A stretch of 64,000 nt of DNA, taken from contig NC_077223.1 in the NCBI RefSeq assembly GCF_024763615.1, positions 65,472,627 through 65,536,626 of the forward strand, given 5' to 3'. Below are positions 1 through 12,121 of the stretch, in pieces (position 1 is the first letter of the stretch; every line of letters begins with the position of its first letter). This DNA is from Phlebotomus papatasi (taxonomy: Eukaryota; Arthropoda; Insecta; Diptera; Psychodidae). A program made the translations under genes and the position numbers. The notes under the pieces were generated by a model, which did no database searches, had not been told where the DNA came from, and saw only the letters and a program-made list of their open reading frames with translations.

Positions 1-583
1 ACAAAGTGTCAGACACAGACATTTAGGGATTGGCTTCAATGAGGAGACAACCAAAAGATTTTGTAGCTTCCCCCCTTGTAAATGTATGTAGATCAATATT
101 CTCAGTCGTATAATACAATAGCAAAATCATCTACCCAATATTTCGTTATGAACTGTATACTATATATGCAATCTATACCTATATGGGGGAATTTACTAGG
201 TGGCAGGATGTTGGTGAATCCTTACACATCGTCGAACACCATAATGCCAGTGAAGCGCCAACTAAAAGTCAATCCTGGGGCATCATTGATTAAAATGCGA
301 AGCACAATGGAGCGTATGGACAAATGTGAGGGTGTATCAGATGGGACATTTTGAGAAAGAGTAAAGGAGACAATCATTTTGTACTCTCCATCACCCTTTT
401 CTGCAAACTCTATCCTTGTGCAATGAAGTGAAACACCTGATAAAGAATTATATACCCTATTCATATATGTATGTTGTATACAAGGAAAAATCAAAAATTA
501 TTGTTCTGATATTTACACTCGGAAAATCATAGATTGTGCCGCAAGTTTATTCAAGATTCCGATGTTATTGACAGATTAATAAT
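1..583. other. Unannotated AT-rich stretch
   Basis: I see no supported gene or repeat here. Two overlapping 90-codon frames on opposite strands (82-354 and 222-494) have no recognisable domain and no splice or promoter context, and are treated as chance. Confidence 0.5.
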
Positions 584-834
584 CACTGGGAAAAAAGAGG
601 GTGCGATTAACTTTTTTTCCTCATAACTTTAACACTTTTTAGGTGTAAAAATATATCAACATTTTTTAATGTTAATTTTACACGTCTTTAAGAATAAAAT
701 TAACATGAAAAAGGGTAACTTTAACCCCCAATACACCTAAAAAGGATCATATTTACACCGATTTTGGATCAATACTGCAGGGTAAAATCAACATTTCCGG
801 AATGTTATTTTAACTTTTTCGGTTTCTCTCAGTG
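584..834. mobile_element. MITE family F, copy 1
   Basis: Non-autonomous element of about 251 bp with tips CACTGGGAAAAAAGAGGG and TTTCTCTCAGTG. It aligns along its whole length, inverted, with 10736-10989. Shared internal marks include GGGTGCGATTAAC, TTTTTAGGTGTAAAAATATA and CTGCAG next to GGGTAAAATCAACATT. It has no coding capacity. No clear target duplication is visible, so I do not assign a superfamily. Confidence 0.8.
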
Positions 835-1337
835 ATATTTCACTTTAATAAAAGAAAAAGATAAAATCTTTCAAATTGTTAAATTTAAGGTTCAACAAAT
901 TACTATACTCTTTTAACGGATTTACCACGAAGTGTGGGTGTTTCTTACAAGAATGATAAGGCTTCTCAGAAATGGGTACCTTTTAGATTTCAAATCTGAA
1001 AATTAAGGATCAGGGGTACTGATCAACCAGGAAAAAACTATTTAGAAGATTCAGAAGAAAAAAAAAACTAATAGTAAAAAACAAAGTTTTTGTTTTTGGT
1101 TCACCAATAATGCACTGGTTTTAAAATGTATAATGTTTATACTTTATCAAGGTATATTCAGAAGAGTTTTAGGGGATGAAATTAGGTGTCTTATAAACTC
1201 CAGGTAATAATGTTTGATTAGTTTATACAGAAAACATGTCTTATCGAATTTTCGGAAATATTCAAATATTTTAAAAGCATAAAAAACCAGTCGTAACCGC
1301 GGCGAATAAATTTCATACACGTTCTTAAAGGATATTC
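835..1337. other. Unannotated AT-rich stretch
   Basis: No gene or clear repeat recognised. Confidence 0.4.
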
Positions 1338-1490
1338 CTTTTCTTAGGTGTGTTAGGTGTTGCAGTTACCTTTGTGAAAAAAGTTAGCCCTAAAAGGTTG
1401 TAAAATTAATATGAAAAAAAAATGTTCATATGTTTTTGCACCCAAAAAGTGTAGCCTTTATGACGCAAAAAAACTGGCTTTTAGTCGTTA
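1338..1490. repeat. Decayed family F fragment
   Basis: The order of motifs TTAGGTGTGTTAGGTGTTGC, AAAAGGTTGTAAAATTAA, ATGTTCATATGTTTTTGCAC and AAAAAGTGTAG parallels the interior of the copy at 10736-10989, with many substitutions and no preserved tips. Confidence 0.5.
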
Positions 1491-2599
1491 TCTCTCAAGC
1501 TTTTTTCTCCCGGGTGAACATTACATTTTGCCTCTCGGACAAAGTTAATTAATTTTCAATATGTCTATCGAAAGTTTTAGTGGAATAACGAGACAGAAAA
1601 CAATCATCCCTTTAAATTTATTTTTAATATAAATTTCATCACAGAAAATTGCATTTTTTACAATACCTTGTTGCTTTTCACAGACATTCTTTCCCTATAG
1701 AAAATGCATTGTAAAAAGAATTTTTCAATTAACTCTACGGCTTTCAGGGTAGTACAAAAAAAAAACAAAAAAAATGTTGCATTGTAAATGCTATATAGTG
1801 AAAAAATTTCAATATTCCAAAACTCACATAACATATATTTCAACACATATCACATAATCCTGCACCAAAATACTCTTGGACTTAATACAGATTGGTGGGG
1901 AATTAGTCGCAGTGATGTGTGGACACTATGGCCTTCATTAATCTCTCAACATTGCGTTAAATCATTAAAGGACTCGACCCAGGATGAAATGAGGGTAAGG
2001 GAAAAAAAAACAATGACCAAAGAGATTTACCATGAAATGCCAACAAATGGTGGATTATGAAAAGAAATAGTCTAAGAAAAGCGAATGGATGTGATGTGAA
2101 TGAATAGACAAATCCAATATGAAGATAGATGGTGAAATTCACTGAGAAAATCACAAGTGATCATCTTCACCTTTTTCGAAAAATATTACATTTCATTTTG
2201 TTTTTCTTTTCCTTTAAACACCATTTCAATTACCCAACAGACAGTGAACAAAACTAAAACTCACTGTTAATTAATTTTGTCATATTTAATTGCACAAATC
2301 GTAAAAATATAAATACAATTGGTCAAACTCAATGGGAGAGCAATATAATCGACATAATCGATCGATTTTTCGGTTAAATTAAATTAATACAATAAAATAA
2401 ATGTGGAGAGTTTGTGATGTGAAAAAAACGAGATTTTTATTAAATGCTGTTCTCTCTGTATAGAGTTCCAGCCATAAAAAAACATTTGTCTGTAAGATTG
2501 GGGTTGTTCGTCTCTGCTTCATTTTTCACAATACCCAAAAATGTATTTGTTTTTAAATCAATTAAGAAATACAATTCAAATTTCGATAAAAATGAATTA
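1491..2599. other. Unannotated AT-rich stretch
   Basis: Contains short opposite-strand frames (1658-1846, 1788-2060, 1957-2154) with low-complexity translations. I see no domain, intron signal or repeat family. Confidence 0.4.
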
Positions 2600-2825
2600 T
2601 CGGTTTACTACCGATTCATTACTGATTCACAACCGATTGGAACCCATTCAGACTTGTCAGAAATTCCTAGACCTTTCCAATGAGTCCAAACATGATATCA
2701 TTCGGCTGAGAAATATGCTCTCTAGAGCTTTTTAATCTTTGACCTTGAAAACCGTTGTTAGGAATGATTCAATGGACGAAAGGGACGAAATGTCTGCCTA
2801 GGTAATCTTTAAAATATATCCAAAA
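2600..2825 (+). repeat. Repeat A, partial unit (A0)
   Basis: Carries the middle section of repeat A (CCGATTCATTACTGATTC, AATTCCTAGACCTTTCCAA, TTTGACCTTGAAAACCGTT, AGGAATGATTCAA). It is directly followed by a second, longer unit beginning GGGGTGGCAAAGCGTCCCA, so two partial copies lie head to tail. Confidence 0.75.
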
Positions 2826-3545
2826 GGGGTGGCAAAGCGTCCCATGTTTTGCAAAATGCTCCAACTCGCGACTTAGATGCTATACCTCAAAGGTACTTTC
2901 GGAACATTTACCCTTTACCGATTCATAACCGATTTAAATCGTTTGATAAATTACTTAAAAGATCGCCTAGAATAGCTCAGGAGTAATAAAATTGATTTTA
3001 AGATAAACTTAGTTATCGGTTATGAGAACCAGTTCATTACCTCCTAGCGAGCACAGTTAGGTAAAAAAGGCTTTTAGCTAACAGTGCTCCCTGGGATGTT
3101 CATAACCGATTTGGATCAAATCAGGCTCGTCAGAAATTCCAAGACCTTTCCAAGGAGCCCAATATGATACCGTTTGGTTGAGAAATGCACTATATCTAGA
3201 GCTTTTTAAACCTTTAACATTGAAAAACCGATAGTAGGAATGATTCAACGGTTTTTTCGCATATGGGCGAAATGTCCGCTTGCGTAACTCTAGAATATAT
3301 ACAAAAACGAAAAAAGTCGCAAGATGCGTTTTTGATCAATCCCAAGAAGCAAGATTTTGGATAGAAATGGGAAGAGAGAGGGGAAATGAGAGACATGTTA
3401 ATGGTGCCAGGCTAAGCTTTTGGTGGAGGGGGAGTGGCGAAGGTCCCAACTCTCTATCTCCAACTGTTTAGCCTGTATAAGTGGTAATATACGGACGAAC
3501 AGAAGGACACAAGGACATATGGACAAACAGCGTGATTACAAAAAA
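2826..3545 (+). repeat. Interspersed repeat A, copy A1
   Basis: Begins with the diagnostic GGGGTGGCAAAGCGTCCCA and continues through the GACTTAGATGCTATACCTC block, repeated CCGATTCATAACCGATTT-type motifs, ACCTTTCCAAGGAGCCCAA, GAAAAACCGATAGTAGG and AAAAAGTCGCAAGATGCGTT. It ends in a GGACGAACAG-type purine-rich segment. The same blocks occur in the same order at 29208-29978 (minus) and 32388-33030 (plus). No conserved protein is encoded; superfamily unknown. Confidence 0.8.
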
Positions 3546-3635
3546 CTCGAAATTTCAAATATGAGCCTTTAAACGGGTAAGGAGCCGAAATATGTAGTAA
3601 CGTAACTCTGTGAAGTTTGACTCGTAAAATATGAT

Positions 3636-4016
3636 TTGGAGGGGAAAGAGAGCTGTAAGGAGAAAATGAAGGTCATGTTAACGGTCCTCGAGTCAACTTG
3701 TTTGTAGTTCCCCGAAAGGTCCCAAGGGTCCCAAGTTCCAAGCTGCTGTCTCTAACTTTTTAACCTCTACAATTTGAACTAGCGATAGCCGGGCGAACGT
3801 TCGTCTGGTCGCCCAGCACGAAGATGGGACGATACGGACAGATGGGCAGGCAGACAAACGATATTTATGTTGAGATAAATTGACCACTGGCATTGGGGGT
3901 AGAAGATGGAAATTAGATAGAAGGTGGTCACACTGTTTGTCCGCACGACTATCGATTCTTGCATCTTTTACCAGAGACCAAACGGTAAGAGATGGCAACT
4001 TGAGGTCGCTCAAGTT
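3636..4016 (+). repeat. Repeat A, 3'-section fragment
   Basis: Matches the distal part of repeat A: TTGGAGGGGAAAGAG, CATGTTAACGGTCCTCGAGT, GGTCCCAAG and GATACGGACAGATGGGCAGG, parallel to the GGACAGACGGATAGATGG region of the copy at 29208-29978. The 106-codon minus frame over it is a by-product. Confidence 0.65.
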
Positions 4017-6458
4017 AATATCATGCTTTTCACGTTTTAATTCGTGTTAACGGAAATGGCCACAATTTTTCCTTAATTAATTTTTAAATTATTATTATGA
4101 CGTTATCCAGTAATTTTTCAAGGTGTAATGTTTGTATAAAAGTTCTGGTTACCATATTTTTTCATTTGAATGGAACAAATTTGGGATTCATATAAAAAAA
4201 TTCTTTGAATTGTGAATAATTTTCACGTAGTTTCAACTACTTACGAACCGATAATCGGTTTTTCAACTAAAACTTCATGTGCAGTATATCTGGAATATTC
4301 TTTCAATAGATTTTTGAGAAGTTTGTGAAAGTGAACCGGTGTGACGATGTACTGAAAAATAACGCCATTATGTAGAAATACTGTGCAAAAAGCTTTGGTG
4401 CATCCTTCAACCGCTAAGCGGTCTTATATATCAAAAGTATTAATTGAAAACCAAGTTTCAGAGCACATAGCATAAACTCATTAGTTTGGGCATTCTATGC
4501 GAAATGTAACTTGATAACTCATTTTCTATTATGGTCACCTAAATTTTCCACCCCTCATTTCATAATTAATTACTCTTGCCACATTTCTTGCATATACATA
4601 GTGAGTAACTGAGATTTTACCAAATTAAGCGGCAGGAATTGACATTCATTCACTAACTATTCAATCACTGTCACACCAAACTTGTAATTTTCTGTTTTAT
4701 ACAGTTACTATATAATAGTCATTGTGTTGATGTCCTTGTGCGTGCTTTCATTATCAGCAAAGTGAGAAAGGACCTTAAATTAGAATGTCTTATACATGAC
4801 AGGAAAATACCATTATACCCTGGCTAATTGTGTCGACACACTCTCGCCAAACTTTTCCCAAAATACTTTTACAACAGAAACGCGAAAAAGACCAGAAGGA
4901 AAACTAATAAAAGTTTAATTAAATCGCAAATACTGCAGACATGGTGTAAATTTCTTAATGGAAAATTGATCATTTCTCATAAAATACACGATGAGCATCC
5001 GGTTAAATTACCATAACTTCAAAAAGAGTAATTTTGAATAACTTACTGAAATTACAATTTAATGCTCCAAGCTGATATCAGATGAACAAAATTACCTGAA
5101 AATAAAAGAAAGCAAGAATTAATTACCAACGAATTAACTCAAATATAGTTTTTTCAATCTTACGAAAGGGGAAAATATCAATGTTCATTATTATGTTCTT
5201 TGAAAAAATACTTGTATAAAAGTTTATTACAAGTTATACATTCGAAAAGTATAATAAGAAGATTTTGAATTTTATTTTGAATGTTGTCCAGATGATCTAA
5301 CATAACCTAGCAACGGTTAATTAAGCCAGCTTAACAATATGTGAAGGTTGGATCGCGTAAGAGCACAAATCTTAAAAAAGTAATTTGTCTTAAAATATTT
5401 TAATAAACTAAAAACTGTAACACTTATAACCGTCCCCAATTTTTGAAATTGTTAAAAAACTAGTATGAAACGAATAATAAAACTTGCTTTTGTTTACAAT
5501 GGAAAGCAAAGACATTTTAAGTGATAAGCACTAATAAATTTTTGTAAGAAGAAGATATCAATTTTTAGCAACATTTATTATAGGAAATTTCTGTCAAATA
5601 TTTAATGATTTAACCACATATTTCCATTTTTTTAAGATCCATTACTTAAACTGACTCGAAGTAAATCCATTTTTACTCTCCACCCGGTAAAATTACAAGA
5701 AATACAGACAATTTAATTTACTCTTCCTAAATATTTGTATATAAAAATTAAAGATTTCTACAAGAAGACATAAGGTCAAAGTACTCCACTGTTGATAACC
5801 CATGCCACATCCTTATTTGTTCAACATTAAATGTCAAATTGTGCGAAACACAGCAAATGTTCCAAAATATTTTGATCAAATTTTAAATGAGTCCCAAAGC
5901 ATCAATTTTGCAGCAACTTTACCAAACTTTTCTCCCTTTTATAAATGGATACAGAATATTCTAAAACATAGCCCAAAATAAATTCATTCATGATTAATTC
6001 ATTGGGAAAATATGTATAGAATTTTCTATAGGAATTCAACACATCAATTAATTAAAATTTCAACATTTCTCATCACAGAAACAAAGCGAAAAAAAGAATC
6101 CCTCCATCATGGAAAAACTTTTTTTTCCATATCACTTCAGTTCTCACATATAATAGCTATATACATTTTATCAATAATAAATGTACAATTCATTTGGGGT
6201 ACTGGTATACTGAAAGAATTTTCCCACCAATCATCAACACACAAAATAATTTAAAATCATTTTAATCAATATATTATATTGAATAAAATTAAAACAAAAT
6301 AAAAATAAACCATTCATGATTTGGATATTGGAATCCTGATCAGGTGGTAAAATTTGGATTTTATCATTTTCCCTCACACCCAAAGTAATTAATATTAGTG
6401 GTATTTCTTATGGTAATTTTTCTCTTATGTGTCATACTTTAATAATAAGAGCTGGCAA
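4017..6458. other. 2.4-kb stretch without recognised features
   Basis: AT-rich sequence with short chance frames only (for example 4828-5016 and 6012-6254). No inverted-repeat element, promoter or exon could be supported by eye. Confidence 0.4.
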
Positions 6459-6720
6459 TATGGCAAAGCGTCCCAGGCTTTGCGAAGTGCTCGAACTCGT
6501 GGTCTAAATTCTATATCTCAAAAGTATTTTGCATAATATACCGTTTACGTTCTACCGTTCCGTTACGCTTACGTTATACCGTTCAGAACCTATTGGAACC
6601 AGTTCAGGCATGGCATAAATTCCAAGACCTTTGCAAAGAGTCCAAACATGGTACCATTCGGTTAAGAAATACGCTCTCTAAAGCTTTTTAACCCTTTAAC
6701 CTTGAAAAACCGGATTTATA
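6459..6720 (+). repeat. Repeat A, copy A2 (truncated)
   Basis: Starts at TGGCAAAGCGTCCCAGGC, keeps the CTCGAACTCGTGGTCTAAAT block and the GACCTTTGCAAAGAGTCC and ACCTTGAAAAACCGG blocks, then stops. The distal half is absent. Confidence 0.75.
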
Positions 6721-7631
6721 TTTTTTGATTAGTATAAGAGCATTTTGACAGACACAATATGGGTATCGGGTAGGCCATACCCATAAACGAGTCATACTCA
6801 TCCCGGATATAACAATAATCATTTCTCGAATTATTCAAGAACTATCCAAATTGCCAAAAGTGGTAAAATTGTCAGAATTTGCACCAACTGAAAATATCGC
6901 AATTTTCGCCAAATGGAGCATTTCAACGCGATTAATGTGCACATGTGCAAGCAATTTATTCTAAAATGTTCCATTTTATCGGAAAATGCTCACAATGTTT
7001 AGAGGCTATAAATGAAAATGTACATTTGAATCAGGAGTTAAAAAATCATTTGGTTAATAAGCGGTTAAAAGTTTAATGGGACTGTCTGTTAAAATAATTT
7101 GAAAGAAATGAACTTAATTTGGGATCTTTAAATTTTGTAAGGTTTACAATATTTCATCTTAATATAATTACAATTTTAATGCCCCTTTACGAGAAAAATC
7201 CGCTACTACACTTTTCGTTTCAGGATTTGTGGTTCTACCTATATAAGACCCAAATAAACTCAGGCTGATCCTCAAGAATATTTAGTCTGTATTATTTTGA
7301 AGTAAAGATTTATCCCGAACTATCATAAACTCAGGGCTTAGGATCATCGATTAAAGGTCCTTTCCTTTCTATAAATTTGCTTTACCTAAGACGGCTTATA
7401 CAACTTGCGAAGGAGCTTTTCCACTGTTTTGCTCTGGAGGTTGGTCACCAACGCTAAGGCGGCGGTAGACGCTAACTGTCTCTTTACTTACTTAAACCAT
7501 CTCTGTGTTTTCAAGGGATTTAATCCCAATAGCACGCATTGTCTTTGTAAATAAATAAAATAAAACGAAAATAAATAAATAAACCTAATCCTTTACTGGC
7601 AAATTTTACAGTGTATACTTATTGGGTGCGG
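6721..7631. repeat. Mostly unassigned; short repeat fragment near 7435-7475
   Basis: The piece TGGAGGTTGGTCACCAACGC followed by TAAGGCGGCGGTAG recurs in diverged form near 34180-34215 (GGTTGATCATCAACGTTAAG) and its end near 22687-22700 (AACGCTAAGGCGGCAATGGC). The rest of the stretch shows nothing I can support. Confidence 0.45.
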
Positions 7632-8202
7632 TCAGTAATAACCTTTCAAAGAGACAAAATCACTCCAAAGCCAAGCCAAATCTATTTGAAAATTTAGCGG
7701 AAGCCCAAAATGTAAGGGCCTCGACAGACCTGAGGATTAGCCGAGAGACGACTTAGCGTAATTATATTCGAAATGAGGATTAAATGTATACATTTCCATA
7801 ATTTTCCACTAAGTCGTCTCTCGGCTTAAGTCGTAAGTGTGTCTTGGGCATAAGTTCACGTATTGATCACTTTTGCACTGATTGTTCTACCATTTCGAAT
7901 TTCGGTATTCTTGACACTTTAATCTTTAACAATGTTAATAACAGTGTATAAACATTTGCTGCAAAAAGAGAATTTTTGTGTAGTATTGTAGAATTTACGG
8001 ATCGTAGAACGTTTGAATTGCAGTTTCATTAAAATAACTGTCCTTTTGACGAACTTGCTCACTTTTGTATAACTCGTCGTTTTAAGCGTTCGAACTTCAA
8101 ATGGGTTTTCATGTAAGTTCTCTCTGATATACCTTCGAATCGGTAAAGGAAAAATCTCAACCGAAGAGAGCTCTTTCATTCGGAAAGATTATTACTGACC
8201 GA
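7632..8202 (-). mobile_element. Element C, copy 1 (with family B insertion)
   Basis: Imperfect terminal inverted repeats GGTCAGTAATAACCTTTC and GAAAGATTATTACTGACC bound about 570 bp. The interior aligns, inverted, with 13320-13902 (shared TATATCAGAGAGAACTTAC, GTTCGAACG, GAATACCGAAACTCGAAATG read on the minus strand). A family B MITE lies at 7715-7850. At 8082-8085 this copy has a single TTAA where the other copy carries a 133-bp MITE, so it is the empty-site allele. The 86-codon minus frame at 7919-8179 is inside this repeat and is not a gene. Confidence 0.75.
7715..7850 (+). mobile_element. MITE family B, copy 1
   Basis: About 136 bp with imperfect inverted ends: CTGAGGATTAGCCGAGAGAC at the left and GTCTCTCGGCTTAAGTCGTA at the right, around TTAGCGTAATTATATTCGAA. 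Other copies are 8254-8393 (inverted) and 22553-22686, plus one split copy flanking 25116-29089. No coding capacity. Confidence 0.85.
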
Positions 8203-8253
8203 GAAGATTCTCGATGCCTAATTCTCAGGATCAGCTTAAATCCGTTTGGGCCC

Positions 8254-8393
8254 TTAGGTTCTTGACACACTCAGGACTTAAGCCGAGAGGTGGATTAGTG
8301 GAAAATGATAGAAATGTGGTTAAACCATTATTTCAAATATAACTACGCTAAGCCGTCTCTCGGTTAATCCTCAAGTCTGTCAAAGACCTAAGC
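8254..8393 (-). mobile_element. MITE family B, copy 2
   Basis: Inverted relative to copy 1: begins CTTGACACACTCAGGACTTA, holds TTCAAATATAACTACGCTAA, and ends CCTCAAGTCTGTCAAAGACC. It lies 0.4 kb from copy 1 in opposite orientation. Confidence 0.8.
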
Positions 8394-8493
8394 CTGAAAT
8401 TTAGGTTGAACTCGTTTGTAAATCTTTTCATTAAGGTGTTCTTTCATCTTAATAAATTTAAGAAAAAGAATGAAATATCTTTAGCGATACGCA

Positions 8494-8575
8494 GGGGGTC
8501 TTGTGTTGCAATTGGTAAGAGCGTTCGGCTTTTGGGCAATGACTCAACTCTCGCTGTCCCGCCCGGTGCAAAAAA
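8494..8575 (+). repeat. Possible tRNA-derived SINE head
   Basis: The stretch contains TTGCAATTGGTAAGAGC, resembling a tRNA D-arm/A-box, then TTCGGCTTTTGGGCA where an anticodon arm would lie, and GACTCAACTCTCGC resembling a degenerate B-box. It is followed by CCCGGTGCAAAAAATTAAA, an A-rich run. No intact cloverleaf is formed, so it is not a functional tRNA. Known tRNA-SINEs have this layout; assignment here is inference from one copy. Confidence 0.35.
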
Positions 8576-10351
8576 TTAAAAAATCTGAAGTTTGATTTAC
8601 TAATGAATTGTTTAGTATACGATCCAAATGACAATTGTTAACCCAGTGTCGACAGTCAAACTCGCCAATCCTCTTTTCTTATTCATATTTTCCACCCTGA
8701 TCCCTTATATCCATAAGCTTGACATTAAAGCAGATACTGTGAGGATTAATGAATAGAATATTTATTATTTATGAGAAAATAACCATAAGGCGTCCATCTA
8801 CCCTACTTTACATTTTTTCCATGTGAAATACAATCTTGTGTCCAAAAAAGAGACATCAAGTTAAAAAAAAAGAACAAAATTGGGAGTAAATGTCACGTCA
8901 TCGAAATATCATTTACCACCCCTGTGTAGTATCTCTCTCTGTACCATATTATTGTGCCCAATAGAATAGAACATGGGGAAAATACACAAGCGAAACTCAT
9001 AATGTTCATAAGCACGCAATAGCCTTATGATTTTCACTGTACCACCCACTTTCCGCCCATTTTCATTCAATTCCCTCCACCATTGGATCATCTTCCATCA
9101 CAATATAACTACACCGCGATTAGTTGCAGCTGTTCAAGTGCTCAGCTCAACAGTATTACCCAATATTGCTTCCTACCATAAAAGATTACACATTGAATGG
9201 CCAATATCATGCATCCAGACTAAATTTTACAAATTTTCGTCAAATTACCATCATCCTCTATATGTGAATAGTAGACTGATTAAATTCTCCCAAAATACAA
9301 CCAATATGCAGGAATTATTGATACTACTCTAACCTATAGGTATGGGAATTTATGCAATGCTTTGGTAAATAAAAGCTTGGCTATGACTGAAATTGATCAA
9401 CAGAATTCTAAAATGAGAGGGAATGGAAAAGAGAGAAAACGGACGTTGACAAAATCCCAACAAACTTCCAAAATGAGAAATCAGAAATTAAATACCAAAT
9501 TGATTGATAGTCCAATAGAATTTCAAACTCGGATGTACACAATCAATCCTTATCCACTCTTTTCATTTCCAAAATCTCCTGACTCCATACAACTCACTGA
9601 TGTCCTGATTTATATGTACGTGAGCCATATATGGAATCAGGTGAATAATTCCTAGGAATGAATATTGATGAAATCATGTACAGTACATTTGAATAATCGA
9701 CCCAACGTTCTTCAAATTGACTTTCAATCCCCAATCCACACAAACTTTCAATTTTTATCTGTACCCCAAATCTATACCTATGTGCACATTCCTGTAATCT
9801 TGTGACTATATATGTATATAATATAAATTTATATTAAAAAAAGAGATAGGAACCAAACCATTGTGAGCATCTCATTTTTTTTTTTTGCAAACCAAATATA
9901 ATCAGCTCTAATGGAAGCAAAGTATCATCATCGGAGAAAATTTGTTATTCAATATTTTTGATGGAAAATATACCCTCATATAACTTAATTTGAGACATCA
10001 GCAAAACTTTAAGTGTAAATTTCACATTCCACACCACTGTTGGTTCAACTTTGTACACCAAGTTCAGCAGAATGTCTATTGAATATTACCTACCCAGCCT
10101 ATATATACCTATACATTTAACTAATCCATCCCCAGTGAAATTTTCCCAAACAACAAGTCAAATAAACTTTTACACAAACTTTCACCCTTCATCAAACATC
10201 TTCAGGAAAACATCGAGTCATAAAGCTATAGTGATAAGCATACTTAAGCATGTGGAAGTTGTGATTTTCTTTCCTGGAAATTCGGTTTTCAGGCCCATTT
10301 GAATCTAATATCTTGAAAATTAATTGAGAAATTTTCAGGTTATATCCAGAG
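8576..10351. other. 1.8-kb stretch without recognised features
   Basis: Chance frames only (for example 9027-9332 and 10051-10302). Their translations are rich in H, N, I, K and S as expected of AT-rich non-coding DNA, and no splice context supports them. Confidence 0.4.
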
Positions 10352-10705
10352 GGGGGGTGACCAAGTGTCCCATGATTTGCGAAATGCTCGAATTCATGAT
10401 TTTAAATAGCTTAGAAATGCAATTGAATTTTGGATAAAAAAAAGCTACCGGATCGCAACTGGTTTATGACTGATTGGAATAGGTTAGTCCTATCAGAAAA
10501 TGCAGAACATTTTCAATAAACCTAAACATGACCCCAACCTGTTAACAAATGCGCCCGCTAGATCATTTTTAATCTTTGACCTTGAAAAACCGTTATTATA
10601 GGGATGATTAAACGGTCCAAAAATTCAACGAGATATGTCTAGGCCAGCTTTAAAACTTATCCAAAAACTAATAAAAAATCACACGACGCGTTTTTAATAA
10701 TACTA
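10352..10705 (+). repeat. Repeat A, copy A3
   Basis: Starts GGGGGGGTGACCAAGTGTCC and runs through GCGAAATGCTCGAATTCATG, CTTTGACCTTGAAAAACCGT, GGGATGATTAAACGG and AAATCACACGACGCGTTTTT, matching the order in A1 and A6. It ends just before family F copy 2. Confidence 0.75.
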
Positions 10706-10735
10706 ATAATAATAATTATGACCAACACTGAGAGA

Positions 10736-10989
10736 AATCCGAAAAAGTTAAAATAACATTCCGGAAATGTTAATTTTACCCTGCAGTATTGATCCGAAAT
10801 CGGTGTAAATAATACCCTCTTTAGGTGTATTAGGGGTTAAAGTTATCCTTTTTTCATGTTAATTTTACCCATTTTACCCTTAAAAAGGTGTAAAATTAAC
10901 ATTAAAAAATGTTGATATATTTTTACACCTAAAAAGTGTTAATGTTATGAGGAAAAAATGTTAATCGCACCCTCTTTTTTTTCTCAGTG
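10736..10989. mobile_element. MITE family F, copy 2
   Basis: Tips CACTGAGAGAAATCCG and TTTTTTCTCAGTG enclose about 254 bp that is the inverse of 584-834. Family E abuts it directly on the right. Confidence 0.85.
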
Positions 10990-11132
10990 AACGTATAATA
11001 ACTTTTGTTTGTAAACATGTTTTCAAAATTTCCAATGAGAAAGAGCGAGATGACTAGATCTCGGTTTCATTCACTCTCATTGAAATGTCAAAAACATTTT
11101 TACAAAACAAAAGCTATTGTGCGCTGAGCATA
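10988..11132. mobile_element. MITE family E, copy 1
   Basis: Inverted ends: left ATAATAACTTTTGTTTGTAA and right ACAAAACAAAAGCTATTGTG followed by CGCTGAGCATA. The centre GAGCGAGATGACTAGATCTC and TCACTCTCATTGAAATGTCA are shared with 23150-23299. About 145 bp, no coding capacity. Confidence 0.8.
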
Positions 11133-11856
11133 ATAATAATAATGCTGGCACAATGCTGGATGAAGAAACTAGGCCTTTTCGCAAGAGGATTTCTAGACAT
11201 ACATTATTATTTTTTCTTGTACGGGATGAGGTTCTCAGTCCCATGCCCGTGGAATCAAGTGCAATGAAGCTCACTGGATGCGTAGGAAAAATAATTTTTG
11301 GGACACCGGTGTTCCGAACGTCCTTAAAGGGTTAAGTGCCAGTATTAAAGACAAGCTTGCGAACTGTAGAGTGGCAAAGTCACCCTCGGAAGATAAAGTC
11401 ACCCACATCTACAGTATCAGTGATGTTAAGAGCAAATATCCTGCAAATACGAGTTTAATTGCAGAAGCTCCTCTAAACCGTAGCATTACAGTAGCTGTGA
11501 TTAGGAAAGAATTACACCTAACAAGAGCTTATGGCACAAAAAAAGTATCTAGAAAAAGTATTAGATGGTAATTGATTTTCGTGGGATGTTAGTGGATGAG
11601 TTTAACTTGGTATTTTGAAGAATTAAACACGTTCTTTTTAGTAAATCCTAAATAGACAAGCTGAGTAGTTAGTGTATACTGCCACTGCATAGATTAACGT
11701 GAATGCTTTTAAGAGCTTTGTAACACTAACTTCTAAGCCAGGATTCCTTCAAGTCATAAAGTTTAGCAATTAATTCAAATTAACTAAGACATTGAGAACC
11801 TCTCAAGTTGCTCAAGACCTTGCATCAACCCATTTCATTTTAACTAGCGCGTTACA

Positions 11857-11859
<3 letters not shown>
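11133..11859. other. Unassigned stretch with one short shared fragment
   Basis: The 97-codon plus frame at 11278-11571 has no domain I recognise. Part of it (near 11482-11512, GCATTACAGTAGCTGTGATT) recurs near 34548-34575 (GCAATACAGTAGCTGTGATT), which suggests a fragment of an unidentified repeat. Confidence 0.35.

Positions 11860-11903
<44 letters not shown>
11860..11903. repeat. (AT)n microsatellite
   Basis: About 22 perfect AT dinucleotide units in an otherwise unremarkable AT-rich context. Confidence 0.98.
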
Positions 11904-11908
<5 letters not shown>

Positions 11909-12121
11909 CATATGAATTAGAGTACAAGTTCCAAATATCACAATGAAAAGGAATTTCTGTACGATTAGGGATGTACTAAAATTAAATTTGAAACATTCCA
12001 AATGAATAGTTGCAATAATAATCTAAATTTCCATTATTGTTATAACTATAACATCTACAGAGTTTGCATTATTAATTGTGAATGCTCCCATATGTTGCAT
12101 GCAATTTGATTCTCCTGTATT

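Noticed and set aside
8494..8575. Functional tRNA gene
   Set aside because: Acceptor, anticodon and T stems do not pair; only box-like fragments remain.
9027..9332. 101-codon plus-strand frame
   Set aside because: Composition typical of chance AT-rich frames and no supporting signals.
11860..11903. AT repeat as a regulatory or CRISPR-like array
   Set aside because: It is a simple dinucleotide microsatellite; no spacer-repeat structure exists anywhere in the window.
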